Assembly: GCF_002162375.1 (NCBI RefSeq)
Contig: NZ_CP021425.1
Span: forward strand, 4,543,001-4,607,000
DNA from: Oleiphilus messinensis
GTDB lineage: Bacteria; Pseudomonadota; Gammaproteobacteria; Pseudomonadales; Oleiphilaceae
Direction: 5' to 3'
DNA: 64,000 nt
The translations under genes were made by a program, and so were the position numbers. Position 1 is the first letter of the stretch, and each line of letters begins with the position of its first letter. A model generated the notes under the pieces. That model was not told where the DNA came from and did no database searches. It worked only from the letters and a program-made list of their open reading frames with translations. Positions 52,800 to 62,505 of this stretch are shown piece by piece.

Positions 52800-54251
52800 A
52801 TGGATATTTCCCTCGAAACCATACAAGATCTGGCACCGGATCAAGCATCGCTGAATGCTGCCAAGAAACTGATAAAACCGGGTAAATGGCCTCTGACCGG
52901 CCAGGCATCTTCAGTCAATTCAATCTGGGGACAATGTCAGGGATCCGGAGCGAATCCTTACTACACCATGGCGGATGTGGTGGATCATGGTTACAAGTGC
53001 ACCTGCCCTTCGCGAAAATTCCCCTGCAAGCACGTCCTCGCATTACTTTGGCAATACGCCGATGATGCCGGTCGATTTACCGAAAGCGAACCACCCGAGT
53101 GGGTGGCAGACTGGCTGGGCCGCCGCCGGAAAACAACGTCTCAGACCTCCGAACCGGATATCACGAGCGCGCAAAAGCCAAGCCGTAAAAATATACACAG
53201 CACCGACGCTATTACCGATGCGCAAGCGACTGAATCACACTCCCCTGAGGAACTGGCCAAAAAAACCGCCGCGAAAGCAGCACGGTTGCTGAAAGCTCGC
53301 GAGGCCAGTGACGCTGGCATTCGCGCCGGTTTACTCGACTTCCAACAATGGGTCGATGATCAACTTCGCACAGGTATCGCACCGATGCTGAAAGAACTAA
53401 ATAGCCGTTGCAGGGGGATGGCCGCACGACTTGTAGACGCCAAGGCAAGTACATTGGCTTCTCGTCTGGACGAGCTACCGGCAAAAGCCCTCGGTAAGCC
53501 CGCTGCGGCACAAGCCACGACGGTACTCCGTGAACTGGGCCAACTCATTCTGTTGAGCGAAGCCTGGCTCGGTAACCCGGATGATCCCGATGCCAGAGGC
53601 GCAATAACCACAGCCGACAATCGAGAGCAAGTGCTTTCAGCGCCCAATGTAGAACGGACTAGTGGTGTTTGGCAGAATATCGGCGAACAAATCCATACCC
53701 GCCGCGACGGATTGATCAGTCATGCCACCTGGTTAATTGAAATGACAGCCCCGGCAGCAAAAATTGCCCTGCTGCAGGACTACTACCCCGCCTCTGTCGG
53801 GCGACGGGAAGCCGGTCTGAGTGTAGGAAAATTCGTGAAAGGGGATGTCGTTTTCTATCCCAGCCGCCAGCCCTGCCGGGGCTTCTTGCAGAATTATGAA
53901 TTTATCGAGGCTGATCCGGTGTTGTGTCCCACAACCTCAATGTCCCCTACAACCTCAATGTGGCCCACAACCTCAATGGAGCTGGATCGCCATTACTTGC
54001 AGCAACAAAGCCTGATCCCCTGGGCTGAACAATGTCCTTTTGTTCTGGGGCCTGGCCGCATCCGGCAGGACAAATCCGGCCAGCACTGGTGGCTCGCATT
54101 GGACAGCAGCCGTCACATTTTAATTGCGAACCCGGCACTCCCCGGAGTTGTTATGGGTGATACGCTAGAACGCGCTTTTATCATCTGGGATGGCAACAGT
54201 GCCACGTTGCTCAGTGTCCAGAGCCAATGCTGGGGGACAATCGTATGCTAG
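52800..54251 (+). CDS. SWIM zinc-finger protein
   Basis: A 483-residue protein with a SWIM motif, Cys67-x-Cys69-x6-Cys76-x-His78 (YKCTCPSRKFPCKHVLAL), near the N-terminus. A Lys/Ala-rich region (about 110-180) and a helical body follow. Family SWIM proteins bind nucleic acid or proteins through one zinc. An in-frame 18-bp repeat encodes three copies of a PTTSM-type hexapeptide near residue 380. The ribosome site is weak (ACGGAA directly before the ATG). First gene of the five-gene plus-strand operon; its stop overlaps the next start by seven bases. Confidence 0.85.
   Translation: MDISLETIQDLAPDQASLNAAKKLIKPGKWPLTGQASSVNSIWGQCQGSGANPYYTMADVVDHGYKCTCPSRKFPCKHVLALLWQYADDAGRFTESEPPEWVADWLGRRRKTTSQTSEPDITSAQKPSRKNIHSTDAITDAQATESHSPEELAKKTAAKAARLLKAREASDAGIRAGLLDFQQWVDDQLRTGIAPMLKELNSRCRGMAARLVDAKASTLASRLDELPAKALGKPAAAQATTVLRELGQLILLSEAWLGNPDDPDARGAITTADNREQVLSAPNVERTSGVWQNIGEQIHTRRDGLISHATWLIEMTAPAAKIALLQDYYPASVGRREAGLSVGKFVKGDVVFYPSRQPCRGFLQNYEFIEADPVLCPTTSMSPTTSMWPTTSMELDRHYLQQQSLIPWAEQCPFVLGPGRIRQDKSGQHWWLALDSSRHILIANPALPGVVMGDTLERAFIIWDGNSATLLSVQSQCWGTIVC
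53923..53976 (+). repeat. in-frame 18-bp tandem repeat, three copies
   Basis: Units at 53923, 53941 and 53959, 18 bp each, share CCCACAACCTCAA or CCCTACAACCTCAA. They encode CPTTSM-S-PTTSM-W-PTTSM. A multiple of three keeps the frame when copy number changes. The CACAACC core is shared with the intergenic repeats at 825 and 6090. Confidence 0.9.
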
Positions 54252-55798
54252 ACCCAAAGATTGAAGAACAGGAACAAACCGGGCTGGATTCATTAAAACA
54301 CGAACTATCACAACTGGAGCAGTTACAGCGCCGCTGGATGGTGGGGGATGATCAACCTCTGAAGCTCGATGATTTCCCTCAGTCCTGGCATCCGCTTCTG
54401 GAGCAACAGGATCCAGATCGTTTCCGTATTCTGGCTCTGGCACTCCAGAGCCAATATTCAGCAATACAATTGCAATCCCCACCATCGCAATCGGATTTTT
54501 GTGACCATGCAGACTTGCCGAGACTCAAATTCCCCTGCGTAAACGATGCATTACGACCACTCGTCCGCAGAGTGCTGACCGCTACACAAAAGCGAAGTCC
54601 GGAACACCTTGTCATGGTGCTGTCTCTGATGCTGGACCGGGGTTATACGGCCCACCCTGTGGATTGGCTCCCAACGGCGCAGGATGACATGCTTCCTGAG
54701 GCGTACTGGCCTTGGTACCGGTGGGTTATGACCCAGCAGTCTGCCACCGAAACAGACTCGCAACACCCGGAATCGAGTGAATTGAATGCAGAAAACTGGG
54801 ACCAATGGTACCCCGCCGAACGGGTACAGCGTTTAAGAACTCTCCGTGCGCTAGACCCCCATCGCGCACGGGAATTATTGCAAAACTGTGCGCTACGGGA
54901 ATCTGCAGAAAAGCGCCTGAAACTGATTCAAACATTGGCGTTCAATCTAGGTGAATCCGACAGTGATTACCTGAAAACATTACTGAATGACCGCTCTCAG
55001 AAAGTGGCCCAGTTTGCGGCCCAGCTGCTCTTGAGACTGGGCGATGATACAGTGCTGGAGGTCTTGCAAGCGGAAGCTGATCTTGCACGGGAACTTGCAG
55101 ACGGTTATGAGTTGGTAAATCACGGCGTACTCAAAAAACGCAACCAGCTGAAACCACGAAAACTGAAAAACAAAACACAACGGGCGATCCGTTCTGAACA
55201 ACTGACAAAAATATCACTTGTCAGCCTCGCCAGCGCTTTAGGTTTAAGCATTGCTGAACTGGTCACCACTTGGCACTTTCCTGAAAACAGTGCACACGAC
55301 AATCGCGTATTCATGCAAAAAGCAGTCAGTAGTCTGGCAGATGATCAACTTGATGCATTGTTGGATAACCTTTTGAACAGTGCTGAAGAACAGACGGATT
55401 TTATCGGACTATTGCAGTTACTGCTGCCCCGGCTGTCAGAAGAAAAGCGCGCTCAACTCTGCCTGGAATTACTGCAAGCTCCGTCCACAAAACTCGACTT
55501 TCAGGACTGCTTGGCGTTCCTCGCTGGGCCGCTTTCAGCACTGGACTGGAATGCCATGGAAAAAACAACACCATGGCTCAATATTGTCAAACAAGTAAAA
55601 CTTGATCTGGAAGGGGCGGCCTATATTGATAATACGCAGCTGTCTTATGAGTTTCAGGCACTCGGTCTGATACTTCCCCGGAAGATGGCAGAATCGGCGC
55701 TCGAAACGGTCAAGGCGTTGGGGATTCGACCGTCCGATCCTATTTTGGACGCACTGCGACTGAACAGCCGACTCAAATCCAGTCATTCGCCGGAGTAA
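54245..55798 (+). CDS. DUF5691-like protein
   Basis: About 517 residues from the ATG at 54245, with GGGGA seven bases upstream; an ATG six codons earlier overlaps that ribosome site. The start lies inside the stop region of the SWIM gene (ATGCTAG). The body is all helical with Leu-rich repeats, e.g. RVQRLRTLRALDPHRARELL, KVAQFAAQLLLRLGDDTVLE and LQLLLPRLSEEKRAQLCLEL, consistent with HEAT-like repeats. It has no signal or membrane segment. Together with a SWIM protein, a MoxR ATPase, DUF5682 and a VWA protein it matches the gene order in which DUF5691 proteins are usually found. Molecular role unknown. Confidence 0.78.
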   Translation: MLDPKIEEQEQTGLDSLKHELSQLEQLQRRWMVGDDQPLKLDDFPQSWHPLLEQQDPDRFRILALALQSQYSAIQLQSPPSQSDFCDHADLPRLKFPCVNDALRPLVRRVLTATQKRSPEHLVMVLSLMLDRGYTAHPVDWLPTAQDDMLPEAYWPWYRWVMTQQSATETDSQHPESSELNAENWDQWYPAERVQRLRTLRALDPHRARELLQNCALRESAEKRLKLIQTLAFNLGESDSDYLKTLLNDRSQKVAQFAAQLLLRLGDDTVLEVLQAEADLARELADGYELVNHGVLKKRNQLKPRKLKNKTQRAIRSEQLTKISLVSLASALGLSIAELVTTWHFPENSAHDNRVFMQKAVSSLADDQLDALLDNLLNSAEEQTDFIGLLQLLLPRLSEEKRAQLCLELLQAPSTKLDFQDCLAFLAGPLSALDWNAMEKTTPWLNIVKQVKLDLEGAAYIDNTQLSYEFQALGLILPRKMAESALETVKALGIRPSDPILDALRLNSRLKSSHSPE

Positions 55799-55911
55799 AT
55801 CAGATTATTAAACCGGACACACCCGATGATCAACCTGAACGGTGGATCTAAACACTCAATTTACACGCTTAAATTCAACTCGCAACTAATTTCTATAGCA
55901 AGGATTCGCCC

Positions 55912-56991
55912 ATGAGCAATGTACTTCGACAACCCGCTGAATTGACGTACCAGATGGAACTGGATGCCCTTAAAGCAGAAGATACCGGTCCCAAACCCAC
56001 CAATTGGAGCTTGTCTCCCCAAGCCGTTGTTACCTATCTGCTGGGCGGACAGACACCCGGCGGTACGGAGATCAGCTCAAAATATATTGGCAATCGCCGC
56101 CTGATCGAAACGGCAGTTGCTACGCTGGCAACAGACCGGGCCTTACTCTTGCTGGGTGTGCCGGGAACGGCAAAATCCTGGGTTTCGGAACACCTGGCGG
56201 CGGCAATTTGTGGCAATAGTACCCAGGTTATTCAATGCACTGCGGGTACAGATGAAAACCAGATACGCTATGGCTGGAACTATGCCCAATTACTGGCCAA
56301 GGGCCCGAGCAAAGAAGCGCTCGTTCCCACACCTCTGTATCGTGCAATGGAGTCCGGAACACTCTGTCGCCTGGAAGAACTGACCCGCATGGGATCAGAC
56401 GTACAGGATACCCTGATCACCGTTCTGTCAGAGAAAATGCTGCCCATACCCGAGCTTAATTCTGCAATTTATGCGGAACAGGGTTTCAACGTTATTGCTA
56501 CGGCAAACAACCGGGACAAAGGTGTGAACGAGTTATCGTCTGCCTTGAAACGACGCTTCAATGTTGTGGTTTTACCGCTTCCGGATGATATGAATGAGGA
56601 AATCAGCATTGTCGTTCGCCGGGTGGAGGAAATGGGGTCTTCATTGGCGCTGCCTGTACCCGCCAACGCAAAAGCAGAGATCGAGAAAGTTATTACCATC
56701 TTCCGCGAACTGCGGGGAGGCGAAACCCTGGATGGCAAGGTCACGCTCAAAACGCCCACCGGAAACCTTTCTACCGCAGAAGCGATCGCCGTGATGGTCG
56801 GTGGCCTGAGTCAGGCCAACTGGTTCAACAATGGCAAACTTGGTCCCGAGGATATCAGCAGTAATCTCGTCGGAGCAATTGTCAAAGACCCGGTTCAGGA
56901 TAAAGTCGTCCTGGAGGAATATCTGGAAACCGTGTTGAAAAAACGTCGGGATTTCGCGCCTTATTACAAATCCATGAACGATGTCCTGTAG
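55912..56991 (+). CDS. MoxR-type AAA+ ATPase
   Basis: A 359-residue protein; AAGGA lies seven bases before the ATG. Walker A is GVPGTAKS (82-89). The Walker B position reads LCRLEELTRMGSDVQDTLI, with Glu-Glu in place of the usual Asp-Glu. Sensor 1 is FNVIATANNRD and the arginine finger region is SSALKRRFNVVVLPLP. MoxR proteins act as chaperones that load metals or remodel partners with a VWA protein. Here a VWA gene lies two genes downstream. The gap to the previous gene is 113 bases, while the following gene starts 11 bases after its stop. Confidence 0.92.
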   Translation: MSNVLRQPAELTYQMELDALKAEDTGPKPTNWSLSPQAVVTYLLGGQTPGGTEISSKYIGNRRLIETAVATLATDRALLLLGVPGTAKSWVSEHLAAAICGNSTQVIQCTAGTDENQIRYGWNYAQLLAKGPSKEALVPTPLYRAMESGTLCRLEELTRMGSDVQDTLITVLSEKMLPIPELNSAIYAEQGFNVIATANNRDKGVNELSSALKRRFNVVVLPLPDDMNEEISIVVRRVEEMGSSLALPVPANAKAEIEKVITIFRELRGGETLDGKVTLKTPTGNLSTAEAIAVMVGGLSQANWFNNGKLGPEDISSNLVGAIVKDPVQDKVVLEEYLETVLKKRRDFAPYYKSMNDVL

Positions 56992-57002
56992 GGGGCACGT
57001 TC

Positions 57003-59393
57003 ATGGAAAACACAGCGAACTCTGCCATTCACTACCTCGGGGTGCGACACCATGGTCCGGGCTCAGCCAATCGCGTTGTTGCCGCCCTGGATGCATTAAG
57101 ACCCCGACAGGTATTGATCGAAGGACCCAGCGACTGCACCGAGCTTCTGCCAATGCTGGCTCAACGAGATATGACCCCCCCTGTGGCGTTATTGGCTTAT
57201 GTAGCGGACGATCCGGCATGCAGCCTGTATTACCCGTTTGCAGAATTTTCACCCGAATACCAGGCCTGTTGCTGGGCCGTTAGAAATTCAGCGACAGTAG
57301 CTTTTATTGATATGCCGGTCAGTATCCAACTGGCGCAAATGCTTGCACAGCGATCCGAACCCGATGACGACGCTGAAATGGCTGAAGAGATGACCGGAGG
57401 GGCCACTGAAGTACAACCATCAGATCAAGAGCCCGTACCCGATCCGCAGGATGTGAATCCAATCGAAACAGATGCTTTACGCTTGAATGATGCACTGCAA
57501 TTGAGTACAGACCCAATCGGCGCACTCGCCACACTGGCAGGTTACCAGGATGGCGAATCCTGGTGGAATGACTTGATCGAACAAAACTCTGATGACGATG
57601 TAACCATTTTTGCCACCGTTGAAGCGGCGATGACCACACTTCGGGAGCACATTGCAGATACTGATGAGGATGAACCCGTTGCCGAACGAAATCGTTATCG
57701 TGAAGCCTTTATGCGCCTGGAAATCAGTAAAGCACACAAGGCAGGAGACGGCCCGACTGCAGTAATATGTGGCGCATGGCATGTTCCAGAACTCAAAGCA
57801 AAACACAGTGCCAAAGCTGACCGCGAGTGCCTGAAAAACCTGCCGAAAAAGCACCCGAAGAGCAAACTCAAACAAACCTGGATTCCCTGGACCTCCCCTC
57901 GCCTGGCAAGCCAGTCCGGGTACGGTGCCGGGGTATCAGCCCCCATGTGGTACAAACACGTCTGGCGACATCGCAATAACCCCAACGCACTGGAGCATTG
58001 GCTGGGCCATGTCACAGCAGCATTGAGAGCAGCCGGACATGTTGTATCAACGGCATCCATTATCGAAGCGGTAAGATTGTGTACCAGTCTGGCTGCGGTG
58101 CGAAATCGTCCGAATCCCGGTTTTGAAGAAGTTCGAGATGCCAGCATCGCTTGCCTCTGTTTCGGTGAGTCTGTGCAATGGACCGCAATAGAGCAACAGG
58201 TTTTACTGGGCCATGATGTCGGCGAAATTCCGGAAAATGCCCCACTGGTGCCTTTGCTGGAGGATCTGCAGCGCCTGCAGAAGTCTCTAAAGCTCAAACC
58301 TGAAGCATTGGATCGGGAGCTTTCACTGGATTTGCGCGCACCCGCAGGCCTGCAAAAATCAATTTTGCTGCATCGGCTGAAGATACTGGATGTCCCCTGG
58401 GGACGGCTAACAGACTCCGGCAAAAGCAGAGGCACCTTCCGGGAACGCTGGATTTTGCGCTGGGAGCCCGAATTTGCCGTAAAGCTGCTTGAAAACCTTA
58501 TCTATGGCAGCACGATTGAACAGGCCGCTAACACCAAAGTCTGCGAAAGATTGCAACAAACCCAGGAATTGGCTCAGCTTGCCAATACTGTGCAACATTG
58601 CCTGGAAGCACAGCTTGATGGTGCTGCAGAATATGGTTTGAAACGCATCGATGAACAGGCAGCCCACACCAGTGACGCCATTGCATTACTGACCAGTTTA
58701 GCGCCGCTGGTTAACCTCAGCCGCTACGGTACCGCCCGTTCGATATCCCTGACCCATATTGCTGCACTGGTGGACCGGCTCGCCATTCAGGCCGCACTGG
58801 CCCTGCCACTCTCTTGCCGTAATTTGAGCGATGAAGAAGCCAATCACTTTTGTCAAAGTATTAGTGAAGCGCATCAGGCTGTCCAGTTGGCCAACTTGCA
58901 GGATGATATTTTAAGTGATTGGTGGGAAGCGCTTCTGACGCTATCCGAAAGTCCTCAAACGTCCTTTCAAATTGCGGGATTAAGCGCCCGGCTTTGTTAT
59001 TTGGGGCAGCAAATTGCAGCCGACAAATTACAGATCCAATTACAGCGAGCACTATCTCCTGCCCGACCTGCAGCAGATGCTGCACGTTATTTCGAAGGTT
59101 TTTTTGCCGGCAGTGTTCAGCGGTTGATCTATGACGATATGCTTCTGGGTACTGTGGAAAGCTGGCTTGTTCATCTAGAGGATGAAACCTTTATCATGTA
59201 TCTCCCATTATTCCGGCGGGTATTTTCGGGGCTTGACAGTATGGAACGAAAACGGCTGCTGCAAACGATACTCGAAGGCCGACAAGGATTACATACTGAA
59301 AAAACATTGAACGCGGCCCTGCTCCCCCACTGGCCAGATCACCTGCAACGGATAGGCAAGCTAATACAGAGAGATAAAACATGGACCCAGTAG
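57003..59393 (+). CDS. DUF5682-like protein, possible TraB/EreA-fold
   Basis: A 796-residue protein with GGGGG shortly before the ATG. Near the N-terminus is HYLGVRHHGPGSANRV (10-25), followed by VLIEGPSD. At about residue 255 comes VICGAWHVPEL. Paired GxxH or GxWH motifs with an intervening EGP are reminiscent of the TraB/EreA-like superfamily, whose members are thought to be metal-dependent hydrolases. This link is inference from motif spacing only. A long helical C-terminal half follows (about 400-796). There is an acidic, Asp/Glu-rich stretch at about 118-150. Its end overlaps the VWA start by 13 bases. Confidence 0.8.
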   Translation: MENTANSAIHYLGVRHHGPGSANRVVAALDALRPRQVLIEGPSDCTELLPMLAQRDMTPPVALLAYVADDPACSLYYPFAEFSPEYQACCWAVRNSATVAFIDMPVSIQLAQMLAQRSEPDDDAEMAEEMTGGATEVQPSDQEPVPDPQDVNPIETDALRLNDALQLSTDPIGALATLAGYQDGESWWNDLIEQNSDDDVTIFATVEAAMTTLREHIADTDEDEPVAERNRYREAFMRLEISKAHKAGDGPTAVICGAWHVPELKAKHSAKADRECLKNLPKKHPKSKLKQTWIPWTSPRLASQSGYGAGVSAPMWYKHVWRHRNNPNALEHWLGHVTAALRAAGHVVSTASIIEAVRLCTSLAAVRNRPNPGFEEVRDASIACLCFGESVQWTAIEQQVLLGHDVGEIPENAPLVPLLEDLQRLQKSLKLKPEALDRELSLDLRAPAGLQKSILLHRLKILDVPWGRLTDSGKSRGTFRERWILRWEPEFAVKLLENLIYGSTIEQAANTKVCERLQQTQELAQLANTVQHCLEAQLDGAAEYGLKRIDEQAAHTSDAIALLTSLAPLVNLSRYGTARSISLTHIAALVDRLAIQAALALPLSCRNLSDEEANHFCQSISEAHQAVQLANLQDDILSDWWEALLTLSESPQTSFQIAGLSARLCYLGQQIAADKLQIQLQRALSPARPAADAARYFEGFFAGSVQRLIYDDMLLGTVESWLVHLEDETFIMYLPLFRRVFSGLDSMERKRLLQTILEGRQGLHTEKTLNAALLPHWPDHLQRIGKLIQRDKTWTQ

Positions 59394-60583
59394 ACGCTCG
59401 TATCGGTACCGAACCAGAACAACCCATAACCGAAAAAGAACGCCGTTGGCGTTTGGTATTGGGTGGTGAAGACCAGAGTAATCTGGATGAACGAGATCAA
59501 CGCCTCTCCAGTGCGCTGGGTGCGCTCTATAGTAGCCCGGAAAACAAGGGTAGAAAAGGCAGGGGCAGTCTGAATCGCTCTGCGCCAGCCGTATCAAAAT
59601 GGCTAGGTGACATTCGGGAGTTTTTCCCGAGTTCCGTAGTACAAGTAATTCAACGGGATGCATTTGAACGTTTGGGCCTGAAAGAAATGCTGATGGAACC
59701 GGAATTCCTCTCAGCCATCGAAGCGGATGTTCATTTGATTGCCGATTTGATTAGCTTGCGCTCTGTGATGCCGGAGAAAACCATTGCGACGGCACGGGAG
59801 GTGATCCAGAAAGTTGTAGACGAATTGATGGCCCGTCTGGAACAAAAAACGGCTGAGGCCATTCGAGGTGCGATCAATAAATCCAAACGCACTTTCCGCC
59901 CTCGCTTTGCCGATATTGACTGGCCCCGGACGATCAGTGCCAACTTGCGCCACTACCAGCACGAATACCAAACCATCGTACCGGAAAAACTAATCGGTTT
60001 TATGCGCCAACAGCGCCGCATCGTTGATTTGGATGAGGTGATACTCTGTGTTGACCAGTCCGGCTCGATGGCCTCATCCGTCGTCTACAGCGCCATTTTC
60101 GCGGCCGTGATGGCTTCGATTCCTGCGGTTAAAACCAAACTGATTTGTTTTGATACGGCAATCGTCGATCTGACCGATGACCTGGAAGATCCCGTTAGCG
60201 TCTTGTTTGGCGTGCAACTGGGGGGTGGAACCGATATCAATCAGGCCATTGCCTACTGCGAAACCAAAATCGAACATCCCGCAAAAACCCATTTGATATT
60301 GATTACCGATTTATATGAAGGGGGTGATGCGGAAAGCTTGAAAGGGCGAATAGCGAACCTCATCCGTCAGGATGTGAATGTCATTACACTGCTGGCATTG
60401 AGCGATGATGGTCGCCCCTCCTACGATGCAAACCTGGCGGCAGACTTTGCTGCACTGGGGTCACCGGTTTTTGCCTGTACACCGGATCAATTCCCCGACT
60501 TAATGGCCACGGCCCTGAAACGAGAGGATATTCTGGACTGGGCAGCAGATCAGGAAATAAAAGCAGTGAGGGCTTCGGAATAG
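59381..60583 (+). CDS. VWA-domain protein (CoxE-like)
   Basis: A 400-residue protein. The C-terminal half is a von Willebrand A domain with a complete metal-ion-dependent adhesion site: DQSGSM (225-230), Thr284 in GGGTDINQA and Asp310 in LITDLYEGG. The N-terminal half (about 15-200) is helical and basic in places. No signal peptide, so it is cytoplasmic. MoxR/VWA pairs are thought to act as chaperone and metal- or cofactor-loading factor. The coding overlap with DUF5682 indicates coupled translation. It is the last gene of the operon. Confidence 0.92.
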   Translation: MDPVDARIGTEPEQPITEKERRWRLVLGGEDQSNLDERDQRLSSALGALYSSPENKGRKGRGSLNRSAPAVSKWLGDIREFFPSSVVQVIQRDAFERLGLKEMLMEPEFLSAIEADVHLIADLISLRSVMPEKTIATAREVIQKVVDELMARLEQKTAEAIRGAINKSKRTFRPRFADIDWPRTISANLRHYQHEYQTIVPEKLIGFMRQQRRIVDLDEVILCVDQSGSMASSVVYSAIFAAVMASIPAVKTKLICFDTAIVDLTDDLEDPVSVLFGVQLGGGTDINQAIAYCETKIEHPAKTHLILITDLYEGGDAESLKGRIANLIRQDVNVITLLALSDDGRPSYDANLAADFAALGSPVFACTPDQFPDLMATALKREDILDWAADQEIKAVRASE

Positions 60584-60593
60584 CATTAATTTG

Positions 60594-60620
60594 AAAAAAC
60601 GCCTGTGCAGTGCACAGGCG
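60594..60620 (-). terminator. rho-independent terminator for the convergent secreted-protein gene
   Basis: A near-perfect palindrome (CGCCTGTGCA/TGCACAGGCG) at 60600-60620 is followed on the minus strand by six T residues. It ends the minus-strand gene that stops at 60688 and may also stop the plus-strand VWA operon, which ends at 60583, although no T-tract follows on that strand. Confidence 0.85.
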
Positions 60621-60687
60621 CAAATAGAGGACTATGTTACCCCGCCTGAAGGGTAACTTAGCTTACCGGATTTAAACAAGTTCGCAC

Positions 60688-62505
60688 TTATTCAAAAATC
60701 GGCGTCATTTCCAGCTCGATCAGATTATCTGGGCCGGCCATTTTTCCACTCAGGATACTGGTCAACAAACCACAGTTTTCCAATTCTGGCAGATCGTAGA
60801 TACCGGAAACCACACCACCGGTAATTGCATCAAACTGACCTTCTTCAGACATTACGGTAAAGGTTACCGGCTCTTTGGTACGACAGTCTTCACCGCCACC
60901 GATTGGCCAATCAATAAAGCCAAACAGGGTTTTGGTTACTTTTGGAATTTTTACATAAGCCTGGGAAGTTGCAACCAGGGTTCCATTCTGCAAGGTACCC
61001 ACAGTCTGCCCGACGTTTTCGAATTCAACCGTTGCGGTTGCCTGATACTGATTCCAGCCCTGGATGATTTCGAAGCTACCCTGAGTTTGGTTGATATGTA
61101 GGTCACCCACAAATTCACCGTTACACAGATTAAGCTCGGTATCGACTTGACCTTCCAGATCCAGTTCACCACCGCTCGCCGCCAGATGGGTTAAACCCGT
61201 CACACCCAACGATATCGGCAATACAGAGCTGTCGTCACAACCACCGTCCTTACCGGAACCTGAAAGTGATACCGCAACCTGAGGCTCATCCGCATCGTCA
61301 GAAGAAACTACCAGAGTTCCACTTACAGTCGCAGTGGAAGAAGGTGCAAATTGTACTGTCGCGGTACACTGGCCTGCTGCAGGAACCGTTCCACAATCGG
61401 AGCCCGTCAGGCTGAAACCTTCACCACTAATCGCCAGATCAGATACAGACAATGCAGCGGTTCCCACATTACGAATCGCAATATCAACGCTTGCCGATTC
61501 GCCCAGAATCACTTGACCAAAGTCGAAGGACGCCACGGGTACATCAATTTCCGGCTCGGGAATCGCTTCGGTGGTACCGGACAACGGTATGGTCACAACC
61601 GCTTCGTCTTCATCAGTGGACTCAATCACAAGATTAGCTGTGTGAGCACCTTCTTCCGACGCCGTATAGGTGAGGTCGATAGTACAGGTTTCATCTGCAC
61701 CCAGCGTGGTACAATCATTCGTTACAACAAACGCGAAAGCATCAGGCCCGGTTACGGATACGCTGTTGATACCCAGCGCCAGATCACCCAGATTGGTTAC
61801 TGTAACGGTATCGGAAGCCGAATCACCGATCAACAAGGTGCCAAAATCAACAGCCGTTTTATCAACATCGATTTCCGCTGGGTCGACATTGCCACCGCCA
61901 GCGTTCATTACCACTAGAACGTTATCCTGCCCCTCGACCAAAGTACAGTCTGATGTAAATTCACCCACAGGAGCCGGTGCTACAGAACCATCCGCTTTGA
62001 GGTTTCGCAAATTCAGGATCAAGTCATCAACGGTAAGCGAAATTTCGCCGGATGCCTGAGCCGCTGTAAAGGTTACCGCTGGGGCATCTCCAAAAGCGGG
62101 CACATCGAATGGGCCGGACAGATTGGAAGGCACGTCAGTTGGCTCAATGGTCAATAACGTGTCGTTGCCGACATTACCATCAATGGTGTGAAACGTATTG
62201 ATACTCTGGGCTGTACCGGTAATCGTGGTAGCATCAACAAAGGCCAGGCCCTGACGCGCTTTATCCGGTACAGTTGTGATCGTATCAATCGCAATCGGCC
62301 CCAATTGCTCACCCGCTGCAATCGTCTCAGGGTAATCTGCTGTGATGGTGGCAATGATATTCTGATCACCAATCAGTGGGAACGGACAAATCATTTCCAG
62401 TGACTTTGTCACTTGAACAGCAGAAGCCATATTGCTTGCTGCCAGCAATGCGCCTCCCATAACGGCCATAGTTAACGGCTTTCTTTTAAACGGCGTGGTT
62501 CTCAT
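60688..62505 (-). CDS. secreted protein with two choice-of-anchor-D-like domains
   Basis: About 605 residues from the ATG at 62503-62505, with AGGAAAA just upstream. The signal peptide ends SNMASA (about residue 29). An N-terminal beta-rich domain (about 30-210) is followed by two similar domains of about 100 residues, beginning VDFGTLLIGDSASDTVTVTN and FDFGQVILGESASVDIAIRN, each with a Cys pair and a closing PLSGT/SLSGS. This is the choice-of-anchor D (ASH/HYDIN-like) pattern. A Cys-containing C-terminal domain (about 440-605) has no clear family. It has no PEP-CTERM or LPxTG tail, so it is probably secreted or loosely surface-bound. Confidence 0.85.
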   Translation of the reverse strand: MRTTPFKRKPLTMAVMGGALLAASNMASAVQVTKSLEMICPFPLIGDQNIIATITADYPETIAAGEQLGPIAIDTITTVPDKARQGLAFVDATTITGTAQSINTFHTIDGNVGNDTLLTIEPTDVPSNLSGPFDVPAFGDAPAVTFTAAQASGEISLTVDDLILNLRNLKADGSVAPAPVGEFTSDCTLVEGQDNVLVVMNAGGGNVDPAEIDVDKTAVDFGTLLIGDSASDTVTVTNLGDLALGINSVSVTGPDAFAFVVTNDCTTLGADETCTIDLTYTASEEGAHTANLVIESTDEDEAVVTIPLSGTTEAIPEPEIDVPVASFDFGQVILGESASVDIAIRNVGTAALSVSDLAISGEGFSLTGSDCGTVPAAGQCTATVQFAPSSTATVSGTLVVSSDDADEPQVAVSLSGSGKDGGCDDSSVLPISLGVTGLTHLAASGGELDLEGQVDTELNLCNGEFVGDLHINQTQGSFEIIQGWNQYQATATVEFENVGQTVGTLQNGTLVATSQAYVKIPKVTKTLFGFIDWPIGGGEDCRTKEPVTFTVMSEEGQFDAITGGVVSGIYDLPELENCGLLTSILSGKMAGPDNLIELEMTPIFE

